A stretch of DNA of 38,606 nt, from contig JAAVCP010000073.1 in assembly GCA_014802265.1 (NCBI GenBank), positions 1 to 38,606 on the forward strand, read 5' to 3'. This DNA is from Bacteroides sp. Its GTDB lineage: Bacteria; Bacteroidota; Bacteroidia; Bacteroidales; Muribaculaceae. Below, one piece after another: positions 1 through 6,763 of the stretch; position 1 is the stretch's first letter; each line of letters starts with the position of its first letter. The notes under the pieces were generated by a model. That model was not told the origin of the DNA. It saw nothing but the letters and a program-made list of their open reading frames with translations, and searched no databases. Both the position numbers and the translations under genes were made by a program.

Positions 1-117
1 AGATAGCAATTTTATCTGACTCATACAAATAAATTCGCTGTTATTTTACTATGAATCAGAAAATTATTTCATCGTTGTCAACTGATGCTATGACTGGGTG
101 CTATTCGCTGAATAGTT

Positions 118-297
118 ACTAAATATCGTGAATTTCATAAAATTATTAAACAAAATGGCTGGGTAGAAGTGCGTCAGGCAGGTAGCCATATAATTTATGC
201 AAAAGAAGGCTATTTGAACAAAAGCGTCCCTTATCATGGAAGTAAGGAAATACCCGAACCAATGAGAAAAAGCTTATGTAAGGAGATGGGACTTTAA
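118..297 (+). pseudogene. hicA: HicA-family toxin frame without a recognisable start codon
   Basis: The frame reads TKYREFHKIIKQNGW, then VRQAGSHIIYA, then VPYHGSKEIPEPMRKSLCKEMGL and a stop. This is the whole HicA mRNA-interferase fold (about 60 residues), including the GSH motif that carries the family's catalytic histidine. HicA proteins of this type normally begin MKYxEFHK, but here the codon before AAA is ACT. An in-frame TGA lies at 109-111, and only ATA, GTT and ACT separate it from the homology, so no ATG, GTG or TTG is available. A short frame at 51-122 ends across this junction and could be a translated leader, but it is in another frame. HicB follows 93 bp downstream. Either the toxin is inactivated by loss of its start or it uses a rare start such as ATA. 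The HicA identity is firm; the pseudogene status is inference. Confidence 0.65.
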
Positions 298-390
298 TTC
301 TTTATCCCTTTATTTCAAATGATAATTATAAAATTGAAATATTGACATAAAGCAGATAAACACATCTATCATAATTTAACAAATATTATT

Positions 391-792
391 ATGAGCAACA
401 AGCTTATTATCAACATTTGCGCAAGCAGTGATTCCTTCGGAGCATTCGGAGAAAACTGCGAGGGTATTTACGCTTCAGGCAACTCGGTGGCTGAAGTAAA
501 AAAAGATGTACTTGAGGCGATCAAAATCTATAAGGAAATAACTCCTGAAACTAAATGGGCACAGCCAATAAAAGAAAATTGGCCTATTGAGTGGCATTAT
601 GACGTTCAATCACTTCTGATTTTTTATCAAGGCATATTTACTAATGCAGCCCTTGAAAGAATGACAGGTATCAATCAGAAACAGTTATGGAATTATGCCA
701 ACGGTGTGTCTAAGCCGAGAAAGCAAGCAAAAGAAAAAATTCAAAATGCCTTGCACTCACTTGGTCACGAACTCTTAGAATTGAGTCTCTAA
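391..792 (+). CDS. hicB: HicB-family antitoxin
   Basis: This 133-residue protein has the HicB layout. Residues 1-50 form the partial RNase H-like ribbon (SFGAFGENCEGIYASGNS, then a helix with EVKKDVLEAI). Residues about 75-133 form a helix-turn-helix DNA-binding domain with the typical Bacteroidales pattern LIFYQGIFTNAALERMTGINQKQLWNYANG followed by KPRKQAKEKIQNALHSLGHEL. In the family, HicB binds and masks HicA and represses the operon through its HTH. It lies just after the HicA frame in the usual toxin-antitoxin order. The antitoxin frame is intact although the toxin start appears lost, which is the expected order of decay for a toxin-antitoxin pair. The ATG at 391 is the only start that preserves the N-terminal strand. 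Confidence 0.88.
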   Translation: MSNKLIINICASSDSFGAFGENCEGIYASGNSVAEVKKDVLEAIKIYKEITPETKWAQPIKENWPIEWHYDVQSLLIFYQGIFTNAALERMTGINQKQLWNYANGVSKPRKQAKEKIQNALHSLGHELLELSL

Positions 793-813
793 GGATATCT
801 CTAAATTAAAAAA

Positions 814-840
814 AGAGGGTGTGTCAAATGGCGACCCTCT
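814..840 (-). terminator. Hairpin with T-run on the minus strand
   Basis: AGAGGGT (814-820) pairs with ACCCTCT (834-840). On the minus strand the stem is followed by seven T (808-814 read in reverse). This fits an intrinsic terminator for leftward transcription from the 1010-3235 gene. It may also stop hicB transcripts, though the plus-strand tail is weak. Confidence 0.55.
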
Positions 841-864
841 TATTAATATACTATAAAACAAAAA

Positions 865-896
865 CAAAGCCCTGACTTTCCTAAGCCGGGGCTTTG
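865..896 (-). terminator. Intrinsic terminator of the secreted-protein gene
   Basis: CAAAGCCC (865-872) pairs with GGGCTTTG (889-896). On the minus strand the stem is followed by a T-rich tail (TTTTTGTTTT), about 115 nt past the stop of the gene ending at 1010. This is the best terminator candidate for that gene. Confidence 0.65.
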
Positions 897-1009
897 CCAT
901 GTCAGAAAGATTTTGTAACTCAGCGACATACACTTCATACGGTGCCATAATATTAATTATGACACACACTTTTGATCTGTAGTATATGTTTTCAAAATCA
1001 GAAACATGT

Positions 1010-3235
1010 TTATTGAATCTCTATCTTATAGCACCTGTTTTGCATTACAACAATATATATGCCATTAGGGAGATTTGTACTGCCTATCTCAATGCCATCA
1101 ATAGTATAAACCCGGCTTCCCTTAGGAGCTATTATGTTATTCCCAATTATTTTCACATCATAATCAACCTCTATTTCTGAGATGCCTGTCAGGGAATTAA
1201 TCTTAAATGCTGGTGAGATTGTTTGAACCTGAGAGTTACCATGGCTATCATAAAGAGAAATCCTGACATCATACCAGCCTGTCGCACTCTTACGATCTAC
1301 TTGACTCAGACTACCAGAATAATAGGCTCCATATCCCGGCATAAAGAACTTTTCCGGATCTTCCACAACTTTAAAAGCAGAATAATTCTGATCCCCATAA
1401 GGAGCATATTCTACTAATACGTCCTCCAAAGGCTCGTATGAAAACCATGGCCATGGTGAAAAATTACACTTAAATACCCCCGCATAGAATATGAGGTCTC
1501 CATCATTTTCATCAAAACGGTCTGAGACCTTGCCATCTTCTGTTCTCATCATAAGATGCACAAGTGTAGGAGTATGTTCCTTCTCACCCTCCCTAAAATT
1601 CATTTCACAATGACTGTGGCTCTGTAGATTGTCAACAACAACATTTGAATCATCAATGTCAATAGTCCAAGGACCTGGCTTCTTTGATTCTTCACTTTGA
1701 GCAAATTCATTTAAATTAAAACCATCAGTAGCATTCCAAACCTCTTCTCCATTACACTTTACACTTATATTACTATTAAATTTATCAATAGTGCGCATTT
1801 CTCCGTATCTACCCACAAAACCATAGTCAAATATTTCCGTGGGACGTAAAAAAACCGTAATTGGTGTATTATCCCCGAATACAATTTCATCAGAATTAGA
1901 AATAACTAGCCATGGACTCGTTGGATAGCCATAGCTTCTGTCAGCTGTAAAGTTTAGATAATTTATGAAATTATTATCCGTAAAAAACCATGTTTGATGA
2001 ATAGGCTGCCATTCATCTGTCTCAAATGAATAGAGCGGAGCCACTATACCTCCTTTTTTCATATATTCTTTTTGATACTGAATTGTCCAAAACTGTGGGG
2101 CAACGGTTATCTCAGGAGCATTTACAGGATCAAGACAAATCCTATATTTCGAACCATTCCAACTATTATCATTCATTACTACACTCCAATTATCTGTAAT
2201 GGCTATACCATCATTGAAAGTATAGTATCCAAATGTAGAATTAGCATATGGGTCATAATATTCTGAGGCTTCTTCTGGTTTATACCGATTCTCAACCCAT
2301 TTAGCTGACACAGGCAAAGTATAATTCTCCACGTCATTTGACACTTCCTGAGTGATAGTTCCATTAGCACCTATAACAATGATGGAACACCCATCTTCTT
2401 GGAGAGGAGTACATTTCTGATACACCCCTATCTTGCCACTTTCATTATCTGAGACCCAGACATCCATGAAATGACTACCACTTACCCTCTCATTTTGGTC
2501 AGTTAATGTGTCAAAAGGATTTGCGAAAAATAATTGAAGATCCTCACCTTTATAAGTGAATTGAGTGTAATAATTAATCTGAACACAATTTCCTTCTGAG
2601 ATAACACCCCAATTCCCATTTTCATCAATTCCTCCAATATCTGTAGTAGGGCGTTCACCATTTGCTAAGAAAGCATTAAAAACAATATGCTCTGTTGCCT
2701 CCGATGGTAAAGCCTCAATTTCCATATCTTCTATTATATTCACCTCTTCCTTTATAATGCATCTGATACCATCACATCCCTGATAAAAATCTCCCCAAAA
2801 GAAAAATATGAAATCATATTTTCCCATTGGTATGGAAAAAGGAAACATTAGATCTCCCTCCCACCATTCACAGAAATATTTTTCTGACTGGTCTTCGCAA
2901 GAAATGGCATAGGCGATCCTTGGATAGATACCTTTAGAAGGATAGGCATCCAGCTTGGGAGTAACGGTTACATAACCCTCCTCCCCCATTCTGATTTTTT
3001 CAAAAAAGTCAGAATCACTCGTTACAGTCATATCCGGTTGCATCACACATTCAAGATTAGAAAAAGAATGCATTCCAAGACTGCCAACTTCTTTGGACAC
3101 CTTATGTGGCCCTTGATTAGTAAATCGTAATTCTACGGCACGATTACCTCCTGAATGGTTCCCCCAAACACTCATCGGGAAAGCCAATGCCATGCACAAT
3201 AACATGACCAACTTGTTCAGTTTAATGTATCTCAT
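1010..3235 (-). CDS. Secreted protein of module A, unknown function
   Basis: The protein has 741 residues. The N-terminus (MRYIKLNKLVMLLCMALAFPMSVWG) is a clear signal peptide. The body is rich in aromatic, Asn, Asp and Gly residues and looks beta-structured, and I recognise no catalytic domain in it. The last 60 residues (ending VYTIDGIEIGSTNLPNGIYIVVMQNRCYKIEIQ) resemble the C-terminal sorting tails of type IX-secreted Bacteroidetes proteins, with the usual 'NGIY(I/V)V' core and short final strands. I infer export to the surface or medium. It is transcribed divergently from the TPR/HTH regulator at 3430, with a 194-bp shared promoter region. The same arrangement recurs at 13107-16658 with a different secreted protein. 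A minus-strand -7 candidate (3324-3331) leaves a leader of about 85 nt. Two terminators lie downstream at 814-896. Confidence 0.75.
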   Translation of the reverse strand: MRYIKLNKLVMLLCMALAFPMSVWGNHSGGNRAVELRFTNQGPHKVSKEVGSLGMHSFSNLECVMQPDMTVTSDSDFFEKIRMGEEGYVTVTPKLDAYPSKGIYPRIAYAISCEDQSEKYFCEWWEGDLMFPFSIPMGKYDFIFFFWGDFYQGCDGIRCIIKEEVNIIEDMEIEALPSEATEHIVFNAFLANGERPTTDIGGIDENGNWGVISEGNCVQINYYTQFTYKGEDLQLFFANPFDTLTDQNERVSGSHFMDVWVSDNESGKIGVYQKCTPLQEDGCSIIVIGANGTITQEVSNDVENYTLPVSAKWVENRYKPEEASEYYDPYANSTFGYYTFNDGIAITDNWSVVMNDNSWNGSKYRICLDPVNAPEITVAPQFWTIQYQKEYMKKGGIVAPLYSFETDEWQPIHQTWFFTDNNFINYLNFTADRSYGYPTSPWLVISNSDEIVFGDNTPITVFLRPTEIFDYGFVGRYGEMRTIDKFNSNISVKCNGEEVWNATDGFNLNEFAQSEESKKPGPWTIDIDDSNVVVDNLQSHSHCEMNFREGEKEHTPTLVHLMMRTEDGKVSDRFDENDGDLIFYAGVFKCNFSPWPWFSYEPLEDVLVEYAPYGDQNYSAFKVVEDPEKFFMPGYGAYYSGSLSQVDRKSATGWYDVRISLYDSHGNSQVQTISPAFKINSLTGISEIEVDYDVKIIGNNIIAPKGSRVYTIDGIEIGSTNLPNGIYIVVMQNRCYKIEIQ

Positions 3236-3323
3236 AAACTATTAAAAGTGTCTCTGAGGCTACGACACATTTTACAAATCCTTCCCCCATTACCTCAAAA
3301 GGAGAATTCTCCAATGGGGTATG

Positions 3324-3331
3324 CAAAGTTC
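3324..3331 (-). promoter_or_regulatory. -7 box candidate for the module A secreted protein
   Basis: On the minus strand this reads GAACTTTG, one mismatch from the Bacteroidetes TAnnTTTG box. No convincing -33 box is seen. Module B has the equivalent box GAAATTTG at 14879-14886, with the same mismatch at the first base and almost the same distance to the ATAGACA repeats. That repetition is the main support for this call. Confidence 0.5.
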
Positions 3332-3363
3332 GCTAAAATCTCTTTTTCTATAGCAAAAATTAC

Positions 3364-3408
3364 ATAGACAATGTATGGACACCCTTCATATGTGACACAA
3401 TTGTCTAT
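3364..3408. promoter_or_regulatory. Candidate operator of module A (ATAGACA repeats)
   Basis: ATAGACA at 3364-3370 is followed 11 bp later by ATGGACA at 3375-3381. An exact inverted copy, TGTCTAT, lies at 3402-3408. The 11-bp period would place two half-sites on one DNA face. The pair sits 32 bp from the minus-strand -7 box and 36 bp from the plus-strand -7 box. Module B repeats this layout to within 1 bp. The site is probably bound by the adjacent HTH regulator; this is inference. Confidence 0.55.
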
Positions 3409-3417
3409 ATAATTTAT

Positions 3418-3425
3418 TAATTTTG
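3418..3425 (+). promoter_or_regulatory. -7 box of the module A regulator, possible leaderless transcript
   Basis: TAATTTTG is a perfect TAnnTTTG match that ends only 4 nt before the ATG at 3430. With usual Bacteroidetes spacing, transcription would begin at or next to the start codon. No good TTTG box lies 19-22 bp upstream, which is consistent with activator dependence. The paralogue at 14985 has the identical box at the identical distance. Confidence 0.6.
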
Positions 3426-3429
3426 CAAT

Positions 3430-5097
3430 ATGAAAACTCTGCTTACATATATCCTTTTGGCAATCTTAATCGTCTCATGTCATCAATCCAAACCAATTGA
3501 TGAAATGTTTCGTTGGCCAACCTCAGGTGTAACTGAGGCCGACTCGTTATTGGCCTTATTTGAATGGAGCCAAGTTAACCAACCATCTGAAAAGATCATC
3601 TCAGCAATCACAGAGCAATTCTGTTCCATATCCCATACTTATCCAAATAACCAACTAATACAATTTAGGACAGAATATCTAAAGGCTCACCAACTCATAC
3701 AAAAGCACAAAGATGAGGCTTCCACAATTATCGAGGGTGCTATGAGGAATTTTGATTCCATTTTATCACCCTATGACTGGCATAAAATGAAGACCCTAAA
3801 AATTGAGGTAACAGATAGACCCGACTTATGTTATACCATGGCAATGGATAATTTGGCTTTCTTTCACAATGCAAACGTACCAGCAGAAGAAGGAAGGGCA
3901 CTAATTGTAGCAGGAAATGTAATGTCACATCTATTAGACACTGTGCGTGCCGTAGCTTTTTATAACGAAGCCGCTAAAATTAACAGTCAGCTTAATTTAA
4001 AAATTCCAACCTTGATGACTTGGAACAATATCGCTACTATTTCACCTCATCATAAACGCGATAGCATTCTGTCGTCTCTTCTTAACTTGCCAACCATAGA
4101 TACCCTACCCACGGTAAAAGTTCTGCTTCTACACAATCATTTTATTGACACTGATTCGGTTGCACTTTTAGAAGAAGCTATTGGGATTTGTATCAATGAA
4201 CATATTCACTCCAATAATCTTCCTCTGTTATTAACATTACAAGGAAATTGGTATGCCTTTTATGGTCAATATGAAAAGGGAATTGAAATCCTGCATGAAG
4301 CAATAAAGCTAAACTCCAAACATTATCCCATAAATGCCCGGATAATGTTTCTTTCTTACGATTTTTTAGCAAACGCATATCATGCCAGCGACCAAAAAGA
4401 TTCGTGTATCATTGCGCTTGATAATGCCCGAATATGGCGTGACATTTACGAAAAGGAACGTAATTATTCAGGGATATATGCTATAGACACCCAAGCCAGA
4501 ATAAACATGACAGAGCAGTATAATAAAATTAAAAGACAACGAATAATCGATTATTGGTTAATATCATCTCTTATAGCAAGCGTTGGAGTTGGGCTTATAA
4601 TATATAGAATCAAGCGTAAGAATACAATAGCACAATATGAGAAGATGCTTACTGAAGAGAAACTTAAACGCCACATGCAGTCAATTCAAGCACAAGCTGG
4701 AATAATGGAAGAAGGGAATCAACTGATCAGTGAGTTGTATCTTCAAGTAACTAACTTAAAAAACAATAATAAGATATCGGGAGAGTGTGCGGATAATTTG
4801 TTGCGTGTATTACGTCTGCATAAAAGTACCGAAGAAAACCGTCAGAGCTTTCTGAAAATTAAACAAGAGCTTGATACGCAATTCATAACTCGTCTAAAAA
4901 AAGATTTCCCTTCACTGGCAGAAAGTCAATTACGCCTTGCCTCCCTTATTGTAGTGGGAGCCGATAGTCGTCAGATTGCCAACATACTCAATATAATTCC
5001 ATCCTCAGTCCATAAAAACAGATATAGACTTCGCGCACGTTTAGGATTAAAGACAGAAGATAGCTTAGAAGAATTTTTACGCCGCTATAATATATAA
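3430..5097 (+). CDS. Membrane-tethered TPR/coiled-coil regulator with LuxR-like HTH (module A)
   Basis: The protein has 555 residues. The order seen is a lipoprotein-type signal (LLAILIVSC, Cys17), a helical repeat region of TPR character (about 25-370), one transmembrane helix (about 375-393), a coiled coil (about 395-480), and a C-terminal HTH (about 494-552) reading LAESQLRLASLIVVG, DSRQIANILNI, then SSVHKNRYRLRARLGL. This topology puts the repeats outside the inner membrane and the HTH in the cytoplasm. It suggests a one-protein signal relay, but the signal is unknown. The closest relative in the window is the 14985-16658 protein. The two share the N-terminal 'IDE.F.WP.SGV.EADSLL.LFE' stretch and the HTH, whereas the middle is diverged, as expected for different inputs. 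It is divergent from the secreted protein at 1010-3235 and probably controls it. Confidence 0.8.
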   Translation: MKTLLTYILLAILIVSCHQSKPIDEMFRWPTSGVTEADSLLALFEWSQVNQPSEKIISAITEQFCSISHTYPNNQLIQFRTEYLKAHQLIQKHKDEASTIIEGAMRNFDSILSPYDWHKMKTLKIEVTDRPDLCYTMAMDNLAFFHNANVPAEEGRALIVAGNVMSHLLDTVRAVAFYNEAAKINSQLNLKIPTLMTWNNIATISPHHKRDSILSSLLNLPTIDTLPTVKVLLLHNHFIDTDSVALLEEAIGICINEHIHSNNLPLLLTLQGNWYAFYGQYEKGIEILHEAIKLNSKHYPINARIMFLSYDFLANAYHASDQKDSCIIALDNARIWRDIYEKERNYSGIYAIDTQARINMTEQYNKIKRQRIIDYWLISSLIASVGVGLIIYRIKRKNTIAQYEKMLTEEKLKRHMQSIQAQAGIMEEGNQLISELYLQVTNLKNNNKISGECADNLLRVLRLHKSTEENRQSFLKIKQELDTQFITRLKKDFPSLAESQLRLASLIVVGADSRQIANILNIIPSSVHKNRYRLRARLGLKTEDSLEEFLRRYNI

Positions 5098-5130
5098 AAG
5101 GCTTACAACTCAGTAAGTTACAAGCCTTTT
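5096..5130. terminator. Bidirectional terminator between regulator and tRNA-Pro
   Basis: AAAAGGCTT (5096-5104) pairs with AAGCCTTTT (5122-5130). The stem begins inside the regulator's stop codon and has a T run on both strands. It can end both the rightward regulator mRNA and the leftward tRNA transcript. Confidence 0.7.
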
Positions 5131-5136
5131 ACCATG

Positions 5137-5210
5137 TCGGGGTGAGGCGACTCGAACGCCCGACCTCTACGTCCCGAACGTAGCGCGCTAACCAACTGTG
5201 CTACACCCCG
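5137..5210 (-). tRNA. tRNA-Pro (anticodon CGG)
   Basis: On the minus strand the acceptor arm CGGGGTG pairs with CACCCCG. The D arm contains AGTTGGTTAG. The anticodon stem CTACG/CGTAG encloses the loop TTCGGGA, giving anticodon CGG, and the T arm contains GTTCGAGTC. The discriminator is A (complement of 5137). The 3' CCA is not encoded. A consensus promoter lies just upstream (5227-5257) and a terminator just downstream (5096-5130). Confidence 0.95.
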
Positions 5211-5226
5211 ATTGCCTTAGCGACTG

Positions 5227-5257
5227 CAAAGTTACGCATTTTTTTTGATTCCACAAA
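5227..5257 (-). promoter_or_regulatory. Promoter of tRNA-Pro
   Basis: On the minus strand TTTG (5254-5257) is followed after exactly 19 nt by TAACTTTG (5227-5234). This is a full Bacteroidetes promoter, 17 nt before the mature tRNA 5' end. The -33 box lies inside the left arm of the long inverted repeat 5242-5288. Confidence 0.8.
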
Positions 5258-5288
5258 AGATTTTTTCATTTTTTTGTGGAATCAAAAA
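5242..5288. repeat. 17-bp perfect inverted repeat between mutarotase and tRNA
   Basis: The arms TTTTTGATTCCACAAAA (5242-5258) and its exact complement (5272-5288) are separated by 13 nt. It begins 6 bp past the mutarotase stop, so it may end or protect that mRNA. Neither strand shows the usual downstream T run beyond the stem, so it is not a textbook terminator. It also covers the -33 box of the tRNA promoter. Confidence 0.6.
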
Positions 5289-5293
5289 TTTAA

Positions 5294-5677
5294 TCAGTCG
5301 TAGAGATAAAACATTCTCTCCATAAGTTGCCATTTCTGATCAGACGGCGCATTAGGGTCACATCCCTGAAACTCTGCTACAAATGCCTCCCACTCAGCCT
5401 GACGCGGAAGAGTGGCAAGACGTGCCATGGCAGTGTCCCACTCAAAGTCCTCCACTGTGTCAACAATCATAAAAAGAGTGTTGCCAAGAATATAAATTTC
5501 CATCTCCAGGATTCCTACTTCCCGAATACCCTCACGAATCTCCTTCCACTGATTTTCCTTGGAATGACACGCCTTATAGCGTTCTATCAATTCCGGATTC
5601 TCTGAAATTTTCAGTGTCTGACAATATCTTTTAGCCGGTCTGCCGTATGTCTTGACCGGATAACCTTCCTTATTCAT
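5294..5677 (-). CDS. L-rhamnose mutarotase family protein (RhaM/COG3254 type)
   Basis: This 127-residue protein matches the small ferredoxin-like mutarotase family. It shows a first strand (RYCQTLKI), a helix carrying the conserved Tyr and His (ERYKACHSKENQW), a central 'GILEMEIYILGNTLFMIVD' strand pair, and the C-terminal 'WQLMERMFYLYD', equivalent to the usual 'L.EVFYL'. The family interconverts alpha and beta anomers of 6-deoxy sugars in the cytoplasm. With a rhamnosidase (now broken) and fucI-fucP nearby, the substrate could be L-rhamnose or L-fucose, and the sequence does not decide. A minus-strand TAATTTTG box lies at 5722-5729, about 45 nt upstream of the ATG. The gene is divergent from the AraC regulator. 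Confidence 0.85.
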   Translation of the reverse strand: MNKEGYPVKTYGRPAKRYCQTLKISENPELIERYKACHSKENQWKEIREGIREVGILEMEIYILGNTLFMIVDTVEDFEWDTAMARLATLPRQAEWEAFVAEFQGCDPNAPSDQKWQLMERMFYLYD

Positions 5678-5721
5678 AAGTTTGATTATTAGTAAAATTG
5701 ATGTTTACATGACTTCCGGAG

Positions 5722-5729
5722 CAAAATTA
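5722..5729 (-). promoter_or_regulatory. -7 box of the mutarotase gene
   Basis: On the minus strand this reads TAATTTTG, a full TAnnTTTG match 44 nt upstream of the start at 5677. The -33 element is weak. Confidence 0.55.
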
Positions 5730-5804
5730 CTCATTTTATTTCATACTAAAGTGCTTTTTTTCGATTAAAAATTAGCATAAAATCGATATTATGGAGTGGG
5801 AGAA

Positions 5805-5836
5805 CTTGTAATAATCAACTAAAGTTGCTTACTTTG
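5805..5836 (+). promoter_or_regulatory. Promoter of the AraC regulator
   Basis: CTTG (5805-5808), a 20-nt spacer, then TTACTTTG (5829-5836; one mismatch to TAnnTTTG). This places transcription start after the upstream ATG-like codons and supports translation from 5861. Confidence 0.6.
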
Positions 5837-5860
5837 CATTACTTTTCAAGAAGTGTGAAA

Positions 5861-6763
5861 ATGATAAAAAATAATCTTCTGATGCTGAATGTGGGATTCG
5901 CCTCCCATAATGCTGACTGGAATTACAGTGACATCAACAGCCCCTTTACCCGCATCTACTATGTGACGGAAGGGACTGCATCTGTCACACTCGATTCCAC
6001 GACTTATTTACTCACTCCGGGGAATATGTATATAATTCCGGCTTTCACCCTCCATTCTGATTCATGCAGCGGGTTATTCAGTCATTATTATCTCCACATA
6101 TATGAAAATGTTTCTTCAAGCGACAGCATTATCGACAAATATAAATTCCCTTTTGAGATTGAATGCCTTCCTATTGATCAGATCCTTTTTGAGTCATTAT
6201 GCCGTAACAATTCATTTATGGCATTAAGAGCCTACGACCCAAGAATCTATGACAATAAGAACGCACTCATTGACTGTGTGCGCCTCAACCGTAACCGTCC
6301 TGAATGGGACAGGCTTGAGTCAGTCGGCATAATATGTCAGCTTCTAAGCCGCTTCATCAGGCAGGCACACCCCAAGTATCAGACCAATGATGTACGTATC
6401 GGGAGAGCCGTGGAGATAATCAATACCCATAATAACGAATTGATACGTGTGGCGGACCTGGCTAAAGAAGTGCGCATGTCGCAAGACCATTTTATCCGCC
6501 TGTTTAAAAAGGAACTCGGCTGCACTCCAACCCAGTTTATTATCGATAAAAAAATGATGCAAGCAAAGCTTATGCTTGCATCAGAATCGCTTATGACCAA
6601 AGAAATTGCCTATTCGTTGGGTTATGACAATCTATCCTATTTCTCACGTCTTTTCAGGAAACACACCGGTACCACTCCAACCCTATATCGTGAAAGTTTT
6701 AATTTAAAGAGTAGTATGGGGGAGCAACATACTCAAAACGGTGACACCCGCTGCCAACCTTAA
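5861..6763 (+). CDS. AraC-family transcriptional regulator
   Basis: From ATG 5861 the protein has 300 residues. I chose this start because a promoter (5805-5836) lies over the longer upstream reading. The N-terminal half is a cupin-like sugar-sensing domain (TRIYYVTEGTASVTLD, then LTPGNMYIIPAFTLHS). The C-terminal 100 residues hold two HTH motifs: 'IRVADLAKEVRMSQDHFIRLFKKELGCTP' and 'MTKEIAYSLGYDNLSYFSRLFRKHTGTTP'. AraC proteins of this type activate sugar-use genes when ligand binds the cupin. Its neighbours are a deoxy-sugar mutarotase and a rhamnosidase, so a rhamnose-related ligand is a reasonable inference. Its 3' end overlaps the 3' end of the convergent rhamnosidase pseudogene by 65 bp, with no terminator between them. 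Its likely main target is now broken. Confidence 0.88.
   Translation: MIKNNLLMLNVGFASHNADWNYSDINSPFTRIYYVTEGTASVTLDSTTYLLTPGNMYIIPAFTLHSDSCSGLFSHYYLHIYENVSSSDSIIDKYKFPFEIECLPIDQILFESLCRNNSFMALRAYDPRIYDNKNALIDCVRLNRNRPEWDRLESVGIICQLLSRFIRQAHPKYQTNDVRIGRAVEIINTHNNELIRVADLAKEVRMSQDHFIRLFKKELGCTPTQFIIDKKMMQAKLMLASESLMTKEIAYSLGYDNLSYFSRLFRKHTGTTPTLYRESFNLKSSMGEQHTQNGDTRCQP

Noticed and set aside
888..905. Sequence GGGCTTTGCCATGTC resembling the 3' flank of the tRNA-Pro gene, as a possible att or tRNA remnant
   Set aside because: Only about 10 bases agree, and there is no T arm or acceptor stem. It is better explained as terminator sequence.
775..969. A 64-residue minus-strand frame crossing the hairpins after hicB
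   Set aside because: It is made mostly of terminator and inverted-repeat sequence and overlaps the hicB stop; no protein homology is recognised.
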